Shown piece by piece: positions 15,880-24,997 of a stretch of DNA of 56,694 nt. Position numbers and translations under genes: made by a program. The stretch's first letter is position 1. Every line of letters starts with the position of its first letter. Origin of the DNA: an uncultured Eubacteriaceae bacterium (lineage in GTDB: Bacteria; Bacillota; Clostridia; Eubacteriales; UBA1433); the NCBI GenBank assembly GCA_937880125.1, contig CALFLU010000093.1, forward strand, positions 1 to 56,694, given 5' to 3'. Below the pieces are notes generated by a model. It saw only the letters and a program-made list of their open reading frames with translations. It made no database searches and had not been told where the DNA came from.

Positions 15880-16824
15880 TCAAAGATAGCATTTTACAGC
15901 GGCTTTTTCCATGCGGTTTGCCAATGCAGTGCCAATTTCTTTTTTCTCAACTTCTTCACAGAGAATGACTTTGCAGCCTTTCTCACATGACATTGGCTTC
16001 CGGAATGAAGGAATTTGCCCAGTAGCCATTGTAGGCTGCCCCGTCATGGGCTCTTTTTTTAAAAAGCGTTTTATTTTTTCAATTTTTTTATCGAAGGCAC
16101 CCGCAACAATCATCACTTTTGCGCGGGGCTGATAATGCCCATATTTCATGCCGGGTGCCAAGGGCACCTCAACGGTTTGTGCAGCCAGCGTGGCTTTGCC
16201 CACATCGTTAATAAGCATCTCCTGCGTAATGCCGCCTGTGCGAAGAATAATCGGATAACTTCCTCTTGCATCTATAACGGTGGACTCGATGCCCACGCGC
16301 ACATTGTCTTGCGCTAATATGACATCAATTCTCTGCCCCATATCCGCCACCACGTGCTTTGCCTTTGTGGGGCTGGGACGACCGGAAAGGTTGGCACTGG
16401 GCGCGGCGATATATTTCCCGCTTTTTTTAATCAATGCCAGCGCCGTTTGATTATCGGGCATACGCACCGCCACGGTAGACAGCCCCGCCGATACGGCGGA
16501 ACCAAAATTATCTTGCCTGTTGAGTACCACGCTCAGCGGTCCCGGCCAATATTTTTCCGTTAGAAAAAAGACCCAATCGGCAATGTCTTTGGCAATGTGC
16601 GTCAAATCTTCTTTGTCGGCAATATGCACAATGAGCGGGTTGTCGGCAGGGCGTCCTTTTGCGGCATAGATCTTTTGAACCGCTTGCGCGTTTTGCGCGT
16701 CCGCACCCAATCCATAGACCGTTTCCGTCGGAAAAGCCACAAGCCCCCCCTCGCGGATGACTTGCGCGGCCTCTTCTATCGCATGATCCCAATTTTCGAC
16801 CTTGTCTTTATCGTAAAATTTCAT
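15880..16824 (-). CDS. ywlC: Threonylcarbamoyl-AMP synthase, Sua5/YwlC type
   Basis: A 314-residue enzyme making threonylcarbamoyl-AMP for the t6A modification of tRNA. The YrdC domain (about 10-200) contains GGLVAFPTETVYGLGADA, the KGRPADNPLIVHI strand and SAGLSTVAVRMPDN. A C-terminal Sua5 domain follows, but it is short: after IEKIKRFLKKE, the usual helical region of roughly 50 residues is replaced by about 25 unrelated residues before the expected IGTALANRMEKAA ending. The start is ATG 16824, with GAGGA close upstream; the frame extends further but lacks support. It begins 31 bases after prfA, and no prmC lies between them. Confidence 0.9.
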   Translation of the reverse strand: MKFYDKDKVENWDHAIEEAAQVIREGGLVAFPTETVYGLGADAQNAQAVQKIYAAKGRPADNPLIVHIADKEDLTHIAKDIADWVFFLTEKYWPGPLSVVLNRQDNFGSAVSAGLSTVAVRMPDNQTALALIKKSGKYIAAPSANLSGRPSPTKAKHVVADMGQRIDVILAQDNVRVGIESTVIDARGSYPIILRTGGITQEMLINDVGKATLAAQTVEVPLAPGMKYGHYQPRAKVMIVAGAFDKKIEKIKRFLKKEPMTGQPTMATGQIPSFRKPMSCEKGCKVILCEEVEKKEIGTALANRMEKAAVKCYL

Positions 16825-16855
16825 AATTCCTCGACAAATATCGGTTGAACCGATA

Positions 16856-17926
16856 TTACTCTTCGCTGCTCTTGAGCAATTCCGCTTGATTTGCCAGCTG
16901 CAGCGCGTCAATCATCTCGTCCATTTCACCGTTTAAAAATGCCTCCAGTTTATACAGCGTCAACCCGATACGGTGGTCGGTTACTCTGCCCTGCGGAAAG
17001 TTATAGGTGCGAATGCGCTCGCTTCTATCCCCGCTGCCCACCTGGCTTTTTCTGTTTTGCGCCATTTCGTCCTGCGCTTTTTTCAACTCTGCATCATAGA
17101 GTCTGGCCTTGAGCACTTTCATCGCCTTTTCTTTATTTTTCAACTGCGATTTTTCGTCTTGGCAGGTCACTACAATGCCCGTGGGCAAATGCGTAATGCG
17201 CACTGCGGAGTCTGTGGTGTTCACGCTTTGTCCGCCGTGTCCGCCGGAGCGAAACACGTCTACGCGCAAATCGTTGGGATTAATCTCTATTTCCACATCT
17301 TCCGCCTCGGGCAATACCGCCACGGTGGAGGCCGACGTATGGATGCGCCCGCTGGATTCGGTCAGCGGAATGCGCTGAACGCGATGCACACCGCTTTCGT
17401 ACTTGAGTTTGCTGTAAGCACCTTTGCCCTGCACGGCAAAAATCACTTCCTTATAGCCCCCTACACCGATTTCATTGGTGCTGAGCAGCTCGGTTTTATA
17501 ATTCACCCGTTCCGCATAGCGAAAATACATGCGCAGCAAATCACCTGCAAACAGCGCCGCCTCATCACCGCCCGTTCCCGCACGAATTTCTATAATAACG
17601 TTCTTCTCGTCGTTTTCGTCCCTTGGCAACAATAAAATCTTGAGTTCTTCTTCAAGTTCTTGAGCCACAGTGCTCAACTCTTCGATGTCGTCTTCAATCA
17701 TTTTTTTGAAATCTTTGTCCACTTTTTCGTTCAAAAGCTCTTTGTTGCTGTCCAAATCTTCTTTTGTCTTTTTATATTCCGAATATTTGGCAACAATCGG
17801 ATCCAGTCTGGCGTGCTCCTTTGCCAACTCGCGAAATTTATTTTGTTCCGCAATGACCGCCGCATCGCTCAGCTGTTCATTTAACTCTTCATATCTCTCT
17901 AATATAAAATCCAGTTTCCCAAACAT
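16856..17926 (-). CDS. prfA: Peptide chain release factor 1
   Basis: A 356-residue factor that reads UAA and UAG in the ribosomal A site and triggers peptide release. The N-terminal coiled coil, the codon-recognition PxT-type motif (PLT, 187-189, in RVQRIPLTESSGRIHTSAS) and the GGQ catalytic loop at 231-233 identify RF1 rather than RF2. The length is normal. GGAGG lies just upstream of the ATG. It heads a same-strand run with ywlC, the phosphatase, rpiB and comEB. The GGQ methyltransferase gene prmC, often next in line, is not here. Confidence 0.96.
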   Translation of the reverse strand: MFGKLDFILERYEELNEQLSDAAVIAEQNKFRELAKEHARLDPIVAKYSEYKKTKEDLDSNKELLNEKVDKDFKKMIEDDIEELSTVAQELEEELKILLLPRDENDEKNVIIEIRAGTGGDEAALFAGDLLRMYFRYAERVNYKTELLSTNEIGVGGYKEVIFAVQGKGAYSKLKYESGVHRVQRIPLTESSGRIHTSASTVAVLPEAEDVEIEINPNDLRVDVFRSGGHGGQSVNTTDSAVRITHLPTGIVVTCQDEKSQLKNKEKAMKVLKARLYDAELKKAQDEMAQNRKSQVGSGDRSERIRTYNFPQGRVTDHRIGLTLYKLEAFLNGEMDEMIDALQLANQAELLKSSEE

Positions 17927-18004
17927 ATCTCCTCCAAAATGGTTATGTCGTTATGATTACGATTTTTTATTTTACCATAGCCCTTTTTATTTTACACCCA
18001 CTAT

Positions 18005-18634
18005 TCATATTTTTTTATTGCAAAAGGCGGCAAATCCGCACTCGGCGGGGTGATCCAAAAACAAACAATTTTTGTATTTTCGCATCATCCATACCACAGT
18101 GCTGTCTCCGCCCGCTGCCAGTACGTTAAAAATTCCCAATAGAAACCACCCGATATGAGATAGTACAATTCCCGCCACGCTCAAGCCGATTCCCAATACG
18201 AAAAGCGGCATCAGCGCACCCAGCAAATACGCACCGAATCGCAGAGGTTCTTGGCAGTGACAGTAAGGCGTCAAATACTCTTTTATTATGCCGAAATGAA
18301 TACTTTTCCATTTTTCTTTGCAAAAAAAATGCCAGGTGAAACCATGCAAAAATTCGTGCAGCGGAATGCAGATAAGAAACACAATGAAAAATAATAAAAC
18401 CTTTATAAACGAAAACTCAAAGGAGCCCCCTTGATGAAACAAAATATACAGCACAATCAAAACCAGCCCAATCGGTCCCGCCGTCACCAACGCCATGGCG
18501 CCGGCTTTGGCAATCGAAATCGTCTCAATATGCTCTTTATAGCCTTGAGCCATTAAGCGTTGCCTTTGTGCCGCAAAATTTGCAATACGCTGCTGTTTTT
18601 CTTGTTCTGATTTGTCTTCTTTTTGATTTTGCAC
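18005..18634 (-). CDS. DUF3267 membrane metalloprotease-like protein
   Basis: A 209-residue membrane protein. A charged N-terminal segment (1-38) precedes about four membrane helices. HEFLHGF (from residue 93) fits the HEXXH zinc-protease motif at the end of a membrane helix, as in DUF3267 proteins, and an intramembrane metal-peptidase role is a guess from that. A second conserved block, GGDSTVVWMMRKYK, lies near the C-terminus; GGD-type motifs supply the third metal ligand in related families. The start is GTG 18634, with AAAGGA upstream. No partner or substrate is apparent. Confidence 0.75.
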   Translation of the reverse strand: MQNQKEDKSEQEKQQRIANFAAQRQRLMAQGYKEHIETISIAKAGAMALVTAGPIGLVLIVLYILFHQGGSFEFSFIKVLLFFIVFLICIPLHEFLHGFTWHFFCKEKWKSIHFGIIKEYLTPYCHCQEPLRFGAYLLGALMPLFVLGIGLSVAGIVLSHIGWFLLGIFNVLAAGGDSTVVWMMRKYKNCLFLDHPAECGFAAFCNKKI

Positions 18635-18682
18635 GTTCGTTTTTTCCTTTTGCTTACATCATTTCCTCAAGACTTTCGCACT

Positions 18683-20149
18683 CTATTCTTCCTCTTCCAA
18701 CACCACATTATCCTGCACCCAACACGAGATGCTGCGACCCGTCACGAGAAATTCACCAAATCCTTCGCCGTCAATAAGTACTTTTTCTGTGTGGTTTCCC
18801 AAATAGTCGGCAAAGGTGGCATTTGCAAATTGCTCGCCCACAAACATGCGAATGGTACCTTCTTCATGATTGCTCATCAGCGTAGCGCTGGGATAAGGGT
18901 GCTCTTCATCACCCAAGCGTACCCAGCCGATGCAGTTGGACGTCTCAAAATAATCATTTTGCTCACCATAGGCAAAGCTCTTGCGACAAAGCAGCAGTTT
19001 TTCAATAATGTCTTTCTTGTCCTCCACAAGATAATCTCCGCCGATTCCGTAATAGTCTCCAAAGAAAATACAAGGATAGCCGTCTTTGCGCAGTAAAATG
19101 GCACCGTAGGCCAAGGGTTTAAACCAATCCTCCACCCAGGAAGAAAGCGCCTGATCGGGCTGTGAATCATGATTGTCCACAAAGGTAACGGCCAGCAACG
19201 GCTTTTTTTGTACCAGCGAATTGTCAAACAGCGTTCGCAAATCATAATGTTCGTTTTCTTGCGCGGCACGGTAAAAATTAAAATGCAGTGCCACATCCAG
19301 CAAATCTATTTCATATTCTGTTTGTTCCGCATAATTGTGCACCATGTCCCCGTCTGCTGCCCAATATTCACCAAAAACATAAAAATCTTCTTTGTCTTTG
19401 CGGCTATGACGCGTAAAGTCGCGCATAAAAAAATCGTTAATGTGTTTTAGTGCATCCAGTCGGTATCCGTCTACTTTGGTCTCCTGACAAAACCAATCCG
19501 ACCAGGCAAACAATTCTTCGACAACATCAGGATGGCGATGATCAATGTCCGCAAACATCAAATAATCAAAGTTGCCATATTCCATTGACACGCCTTGCGC
19601 CCAATCTTTACCCTCCCCGAGAATTTTGAAAATGCTTGTTTTCCCTGTTTTTCCGTCAAAGTCCACACCGGTAAAATGGTTGTAATTCCAAATAAAATCC
19701 GAATACTTTCCGTCCCTTGCCGAAAAATCAAATCCTGTCCACCCGTCAATATCATAGGGCTCCGAAATGGTTTCCAATCTGTTTTGTGCCGAAACTTCCA
19801 CCGCTTGAAACGTCTGTGCATAATCTGCACCCGCCTTGTGATTGAGCACCACGTCCGCATAGACGCAAAACCCCTTTTCCTGTGCGGTTGCAATCAAGTC
19901 CAACAACTCTTCTTTTGTGCCGTATTTGGTGCGCACTGCGCCCTTTTGGTCAAATTCCCCCAAATCATACAAATCATAAATTCCATAACCCACATCGTTG
20001 GTACCTGTCGCTTTGCAGGCCGGAGGCAGCCAAAGGGCATTGATTCCTATCGAATACAAGTGGTCCAATTGATCTTTCAGCCAGCGATAAAATCCGCCGT
20101 CGCTGTAAGCATACCACTCAAAACATTGCATCATGATTCCGTTTTTCAT
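18683..20149 (-). CDS. Cytoplasmic alpha-amylase (GH13)
   Basis: A 488-residue alpha-1,4-glucan hydrolase with no signal peptide, so intracellular, probably acting on stored glycogen or imported maltodextrin. From ATG 20149 the catalytic set is D232 in GYRLDALKH, E261 in FGEYW and D328 in FVDNHDSQ, with DVVLNHK as the first conserved region. The N-terminus MKNGIMMQCFEWY resembles the AmyS-type cytoplasmic amylases. GGACGG precedes this ATG at good spacing; a longer start at 20179 has a weaker site. No other glycogen gene is in the window. Confidence 0.93.
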   Translation of the reverse strand: MKNGIMMQCFEWYAYSDGGFYRWLKDQLDHLYSIGINALWLPPACKATGTNDVGYGIYDLYDLGEFDQKGAVRTKYGTKEELLDLIATAQEKGFCVYADVVLNHKAGADYAQTFQAVEVSAQNRLETISEPYDIDGWTGFDFSARDGKYSDFIWNYNHFTGVDFDGKTGKTSIFKILGEGKDWAQGVSMEYGNFDYLMFADIDHRHPDVVEELFAWSDWFCQETKVDGYRLDALKHINDFFMRDFTRHSRKDKEDFYVFGEYWAADGDMVHNYAEQTEYEIDLLDVALHFNFYRAAQENEHYDLRTLFDNSLVQKKPLLAVTFVDNHDSQPDQALSSWVEDWFKPLAYGAILLRKDGYPCIFFGDYYGIGGDYLVEDKKDIIEKLLLCRKSFAYGEQNDYFETSNCIGWVRLGDEEHPYPSATLMSNHEEGTIRMFVGEQFANATFADYLGNHTEKVLIDGEGFGEFLVTGRSISCWVQDNVVLEEEE

Positions 20150-20232
20150 TTTTGTTCCGTCCTTTATTGTTATTGACATTTCTTGCTATCTCACTCTATC
20201 TTCATCTGTAAGCAAAGTCTTTTCTCCTTGCC

Positions 20233-21120
20233 TTATCCGCCACTGCTCATTGCTTTTAGCGTAACGACAACAATCTCCGGCGGGTTAAACAATCGAATGG
20301 GAATAAAACTGTTGCCCAGTCCACGGCTCACCACCATGCGCGAAGTAGCCAGTGAGTACATGCCTGAGGTGTATTTGGGAAAAATCCCCTGATTTGGCGC
20401 CATCAGAGCTTTGTTGATTATGGGCAGCCTCACCTGCCCGCCGTGGGCATGGCCGCAAAAGATGATATCTGCTCCCCAATCGGCATACATTTTAAACCGT
20501 TCCGGTCTGTGTGCCAGCAAAATCGTTAAGCCATTTTCGTCTGCCGCATGAATGTTTTTGCCCAACGCTTCTTCATACTTCTCTTTGTTTTCACTGCGTG
20601 TTCTTATTTCATCATAGCCAAAGAGCATCATCGTTGCGCCGTCTTTTGTAATACTCGCCGTATCCCTTGCCAACATGCCCACCCCTGCGGCACACATCAT
20701 TTTTTCAAGATTGCCATATTGCTCTTGCGCCTGCGCTTCGTGATTGCCCGTGACATAATATATCGGCGCAATCGTTGCCGCCTGCAAAATCAATGCCATT
20801 GCATTTTCTGTGCCCCCATCATTTTTATCAATGATGTCTCCGGTAATCACAATAATATCTGCGCGGCTGTCTTTGAGTGCCGATAACAATATTTCTTGAT
20901 CTTCGCCAAATGCATCATTGTGTAAATCTGACAATTGCACAATGCGCAGGCCGTCAAAAGCCTGTGGCACTTTGGCATCGATAAATTCTATTTCCGTTAT
21001 GGCAACCTGGTTGTTTTGCCAAACAGCAAAATAACCGATTAGTATCAGCAGGGTCGCTATGGCTATCTGTATATATTTTTTTCTGTTTCTATCGTCTTTT
21101 TTGCTTCGATTGATGTTCAT
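20233..21120 (-). CDS. Membrane-anchored metallophosphoesterase
   Basis: A 295-residue calcineurin-like phosphoesterase. One N-terminal membrane helix (about 16-34) follows a Lys/Arg-rich start, which predicts the catalytic domain outside the membrane. The metal-binding blocks are SDLHNDAFG, GDIIDKND, GNHE and GHAHGGQ in the right order. It resembles the YkuE/YaeI group; some members hydrolyse UDP-sugar lipids, but the substrate here is unknown. Its ATG overlaps the stop of the upstream gene (ATGA), so the two are translationally coupled. Confidence 0.87.
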   Translation of the reverse strand: MNINRSKKDDRNRKKYIQIAIATLLILIGYFAVWQNNQVAITEIEFIDAKVPQAFDGLRIVQLSDLHNDAFGEDQEILLSALKDSRADIIVITGDIIDKNDGGTENAMALILQAATIAPIYYVTGNHEAQAQEQYGNLEKMMCAAGVGMLARDTASITKDGATMMLFGYDEIRTRSENKEKYEEALGKNIHAADENGLTILLAHRPERFKMYADWGADIIFCGHAHGGQVRLPIINKALMAPNQGIFPKYTSGMYSLATSRMVVSRGLGNSFIPIRLFNPPEIVVVTLKAMSSGG

Positions 21121-21653
21121 TCTCTTGCCATTTGCAAAAATTCATATCCCTGCGCACTTACCCATGCGTTTTGCGGGTAGTTCGCTTTTTTTCGATTTTC
21201 CCAAATCAGATTTTCTTTCTTCAAATATGAAAAATAGCCCTCTATCGTCGGCATAAAAGTCTCTGCTCCCATGGATGCAAACAGTTTTTTCACATCCTGC
21301 AGCTCTATTTTGTTCTTCGTATCATCGATATAACAAAGCAGACCGCAAATAACCTTTCGCCTCGTGTGCACGCCTTTTCCTTTGACTGCACCACTGCTGC
21401 GCTGAAAGGCGTAGCCCGCCTTGCTCACCCAAAGACTCTCCTTTTCATGGTACTGAGCAATATCGATTAACCAACCTTGCTGTTTCATAAAATCTATATA
21501 TTGCGCCGCATCTTTTATTTCAAGATCGGGCACAGATTTTATCACGGCTTGCAAAGCAGCCGCAGCGGTATTTTCGCTGTTTGCGTCGTCAAAAAACGCA
21601 ATGATTTCGCCGATGATTTTTTCTCGTTTCATCTTTTTCTCCGTTTTTGTCAT
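21117..21653 (-). CDS. Hypothetical protein, possible winged-helix regulator
   Basis: A 178-residue soluble protein that I do not recognise. It has no signal peptide or membrane helix. Two similar segments (about 10-75 and 97-175) each end in a short beta-hairpin-like stretch (LWVSKAGYAFQ and AWVSAQGYEFLQM), which could be tandem winged-helix folds. The coupling to the phosphoesterase (4-base overlap) suggests a shared role or regulation of that gene. The call as a real gene rests on that coupling and on the absence of a competing frame. Confidence 0.7.
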   Translation of the reverse strand: MTKTEKKMKREKIIGEIIAFFDDANSENTAAAALQAVIKSVPDLEIKDAAQYIDFMKQQGWLIDIAQYHEKESLWVSKAGYAFQRSSGAVKGKGVHTRRKVICGLLCYIDDTKNKIELQDVKKLFASMGAETFMPTIEGYFSYLKKENLIWENRKKANYPQNAWVSAQGYEFLQMARE

Positions 21654-21911
21654 AGTGCCCCCGTTGTTATAATCTGTCTTTTATCATGTGCCGTCTGTTT
21701 CATGACCTTGGGCAATCCAGGCTATACATCACACTCAGTATAACATATTTTTTTATTTTTATGATATTGCCGCGAGCAGTTGTCGCCTATAAAAAAACAA
21801 TTGTTTTTATGTAATTACAAAATTATCTCGCATGTTCACGCAAAAAATGATATGATATTTTGTATCTTTATTTACTCGTTCAATGATTTTAAACAAAAGG
21901 AGATTATGACT

Positions 21912-23111
21912 ATGCCTGCCTATGCAAATCGTGTGAAAAACATGCAAGACAGTGCCCTGTATATGCGCGGCCTGTTCGGCGGAATGACCAATCCCGACAT
22001 CATTTCTTTTGGCGGAGGCGCGCCCGCTCCGCAGGCGTTGCCTGCAGATATTCTTCATTCCATCGCAAACGAGGTTTTAAAAAGCGATGCCCGCGGATGC
22101 GAAGCCTTGCAATACAGCAACACCATGGGTCTTAAAGACCTTCGTCAAGCCGTGGTCAGCGAGTTGCTTGCTCCCTCCGGTGTCGAGGCCGATGTTGACA
22201 ACGTGCTCATCGTCACAGGCGGCTTGGAGACCATGAACCTGCTTTGCCAGGTCTATATCAATCCCGGCGATGTCATTTTGGTGGAAAGCCCCGCTTTTAT
22301 TCACTGTATTGATATTTTTAACATGTTTGAGGCCAAGTCCATTCCCTGCGAGTGCGACGATATTGGCCTTGTCATGGAAGACGTGGAAGCAAAGATCAAA
22401 CAATATCAGCCAAAAATCATCTATACCGTACCAACCTTTCACAACCCCACAGGCAAAACCTTAACGACCGAGCGGCGCAAACGCCTTGCCGAGTTGGGCA
22501 GTGAGTATGATGTGATTATTTTGGAAGACGACCCTTACCGTGACATTCGATACAGCGGCGAGACGCTGCCTACCATTAAATCCTTCGATAAAACCGGTCA
22601 CACCGTTATGGCCAACAGCTTTTCGAAAATGTTTTCCCCCGGCAGCCGACTGGGCTATGCCGTTGCGCGAAAAGATTTGATTTTGCTGTTGATGGATGCC
22701 AAAATTGCCACAAATTCACACACTTCCTCTCTGGATCAAGTGCTGTGCGCCGAATTTTTCAAAAGAGGCTATTACCGCGATCATCATCAAAAAATCTGCG
22801 ATTTATACCGCCAACGCCGCGACATCATGCTCGAATGCATCGATAAATATTTTCCGCAAGGCACAAAACGCACTTACCCTGACGGCGGATTTTATATTTG
22901 GGTGGAGTTGCCCGGCGGACTCGACAGTGGACAGCTGCTCGCTGAGGCCGAAAAGAAAAACATCTCTTATCTGGCGGGCGAAAGCTGGTTTGTCGGAGAA
23001 AAAAATGTCGGCAGCAACACGATGCGGCTCAACTTTGCCAATGCCAAAGAAGAAAACATTCGCTATGGCATCAAAACACTGGGTCAGTTGTTCACGGAAA
23101 AGCTGAAGTAA
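21912..23111 (+). CDS. PLP-dependent aminotransferase, class I/II
   Basis: A 399-residue fold-type I aminotransferase of the MocR-domain/2-aminoadipate transaminase group. The PLP lysine is in NSFSKMFSPGSRLGY, preceded by the cofactor-binding VPTFHNPTG and EDDPYRDIRY. It has no N-terminal GntR domain, so it is an enzyme and not a MocR regulator. AAAAGGAG lies nine bases before ATG 21912; an ATG at 21906 is too close to it. It is monocistronic and convergent with the flavodoxin gene. The substrate cannot be read from sequence. Confidence 0.88.
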   Translation: MPAYANRVKNMQDSALYMRGLFGGMTNPDIISFGGGAPAPQALPADILHSIANEVLKSDARGCEALQYSNTMGLKDLRQAVVSELLAPSGVEADVDNVLIVTGGLETMNLLCQVYINPGDVILVESPAFIHCIDIFNMFEAKSIPCECDDIGLVMEDVEAKIKQYQPKIIYTVPTFHNPTGKTLTTERRKRLAELGSEYDVIILEDDPYRDIRYSGETLPTIKSFDKTGHTVMANSFSKMFSPGSRLGYAVARKDLILLLMDAKIATNSHTSSLDQVLCAEFFKRGYYRDHHQKICDLYRQRRDIMLECIDKYFPQGTKRTYPDGGFYIWVELPGGLDSGQLLAEAEKKNISYLAGESWFVGEKNVGSNTMRLNFANAKEENIRYGIKTLGQLFTEKLK

Positions 23112-23118
23112 ATATTTA

Positions 23119-23146
23119 AAAAAAGAAGACTATAGTCTTCTTTTTT
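23119..23146. terminator. Bidirectional terminator
   Basis: A perfect 14-base inverted repeat centred on GACTATAGTC, with A6 on the left and T6 on the right, lies between the convergent aminotransferase and flavodoxin genes. Confidence 0.88.
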
Positions 23147-23156
23147 ATGCCGCAAA

Positions 23157-23723
23157 TCACTTGATTGCCATCGGTGAGTGAAGAGTATTCTTTATTTCTT
23201 TCTCAACGGCTTGTATCAGTGGTGCGATGTTTCTTTTATCTGTAAAATCAGCAGGCTTTTCAAAGGCGTTGAGCATCCCCGCTTCATCTTCCGACAAACT
23301 TTTTTTATATTTCAGACGCATCTTTAAGAGCGACATGAGCGCTTTGTCTGTTGCAGGCAATTTTTCATAGCAAAACCCTCCGCGAAAATAATAAAATCGA
23401 ACTCGCTTTTGCTCTTCGTGTGTAAAATTCGCACGAAAGATTTTATCCATATCTTCCTGTCGCGGCGGCGTAGCACCGCAGGCAAAGATGTGCACATGTT
23501 TACCCCGCAACCAGCCTTTGTTTTTTGTGATCGCCTTTAGTCCGTTGATGTGCAAAGCATAGACACCCCCGCCAAATATCACCGTTTCATAATACATCAG
23601 ATAATCCGTATCAAACATATCCGCTCGGGCAATGCGACAATCCAGCTCATCGGCAATCCACCGGGCATATTTTTTACTGTAACCGGTTTTGGATGCATAC
23701 AAAACGAGAATTTTTTCATTCAT
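23157..23723 (-). CDS. Flavodoxin-domain protein
   Basis: A 188-residue protein. The FMN phosphate loop ILVLYASKTGYSKKYA is at the N-terminus, followed by VIFGGGVYALHINGL and the HIFACGATPP loop, consistent with the flavodoxin_5 / protoporphyrinogen-oxidase-like group. The C-terminal 60 residues are helical and basic. ATG 23723 has AAGGAA about ten bases upstream; the longer frame starts with GTG without its own site. A redox role is inferred; the partner is unknown. Confidence 0.82.
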   Translation of the reverse strand: MNEKILVLYASKTGYSKKYARWIADELDCRIARADMFDTDYLMYYETVIFGGGVYALHINGLKAITKNKGWLRGKHVHIFACGATPPRQEDMDKIFRANFTHEEQKRVRFYYFRGGFCYEKLPATDKALMSLLKMRLKYKKSLSEDEAGMLNAFEKPADFTDKRNIAPLIQAVEKEIKNTLHSPMAIK

Positions 23724-23900
23724 TACGCAATTTTTTCCTTTCACATTGATCGGCCGACTTTTGTGTTCTTGTATTTGATTTCAGTCTATCCTTGCTTTTT
23801 TTGCAGGTCAAGTAAACTTCTTGTAAATGAAAAAGACGCCCTTGAAAAAGGTCGCCTTCTCTATATCATTTCCACATACATTCTATCCAATCCATCCTTT

Positions 23901-24938
23901 TTATGGCTGCTTTTTTTCGTCGCGGCGCATGATATACCTGGGCTTGATGCGAATTGTTTTTCTGTCTGCCCAATGCCCTTGTTCAAGGCTGCTGCCTGCC
24001 ATTGTCGATTTGTTTGTCGAGACTCCATGCAGCGCTTGTGTTGACGCACCTGCGTATCGGCACCTTCCTTTTTTATACACACTTCTGTATGTTGCGATGA
24101 CTTCCGCGCCCACCATAATGAGCACGGCACTGATAAACAGCCACAGCAACAAAACAATAATTGCGCCGATGGAACCGTAGGTGTTGGCATAATTGCTGAA
24201 ATTAGCAACGTAAATTTTAAACAATTTTGAGAGTCCCACCCAACCCAATGCGGCAACGATACTGCCTAAAAATGCTTGCCGTACGGTGATTTTTTCTCCC
24301 TTTCGAAACTTCGGAGCAAATTTATAAAACAGCGCAAAGCCAATCAGCATGGAGCCCAGGGGCAAAATCAATTTTACGCTGTTCCATATGCTTTCAACCC
24401 ATTGATTATAGCCCAGCCATTCAAAAATTTTCGATAAAAGAAAATCTCCGAACACTTGCCCCAAAAGCGTAATAATAATCAACGCCGCCAGCAAAATCGT
24501 GTAAAAAACCGAAATCATACGTCCGATGATCAAATTGCGCCCTTCTTCAATGTCAAAGGCGCGATGAATCGCTTTAATTAAGTTTGCCGTTCCGCTTGAG
24601 CCTGCCCATAAAGCAAGCACCAAAGAAAGCGAAAGCACCGTTCCGCTTCGCAGCGAAACAATATCCATAATCACAGGATAGACCATATTACTCGCCTGTG
24701 CAGGCAGCACAGACAACAGCGTTGTGAGCACATCTTCTTGCCCGAGGCTTGTAAAGGTCAAAAGCGAAAGCAGAAAAATAAGGAACGGAAAAAAACTCAT
24801 AATCAGATAATAGGCCAACTGCGCACCCGTTGCCGCCACATTGTCTTCGCCAAAACGCCTGAAAAATTCTTTCAAAAATAAATAACTTTTTTTATCGCCG
24901 TATTTTTGTGCTATTTTGCTTCGTGTTTTTTGAATCAT
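23901..24938 (-). CDS. YihY/RNase BN-family membrane protein
   Basis: A 345-residue membrane protein with about six helices and the family core GAQLAYYLIMSFFPFLIFLLS, ALWAGSSGTANLIKAIHRAF and GSIGAIIVLLLWLFISA. These proteins were once called RNase BN, but that activity belongs to another protein and their function remains unsettled. The C-terminal tail (about 285-345) is hydrophilic and basic and is not conserved in the family. It lies about 60 bases after hslO on the same strand. Confidence 0.87.
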   Translation of the reverse strand: MIQKTRSKIAQKYGDKKSYLFLKEFFRRFGEDNVAATGAQLAYYLIMSFFPFLIFLLSLLTFTSLGQEDVLTTLLSVLPAQASNMVYPVIMDIVSLRSGTVLSLSLVLALWAGSSGTANLIKAIHRAFDIEEGRNLIIGRMISVFYTILLAALIIITLLGQVFGDFLLSKIFEWLGYNQWVESIWNSVKLILPLGSMLIGFALFYKFAPKFRKGEKITVRQAFLGSIVAALGWVGLSKLFKIYVANFSNYANTYGSIGAIIVLLLWLFISAVLIMVGAEVIATYRSVYKKGRCRYAGASTQALHGVSTNKSTMAGSSLEQGHWADRKTIRIKPRYIMRRDEKKQP

Positions 24939-24997
24939 TTCGCATCCTTTCTTGCATATTTTTTACACTTCATGCATCTTTGATATTGTGAGGCGTT

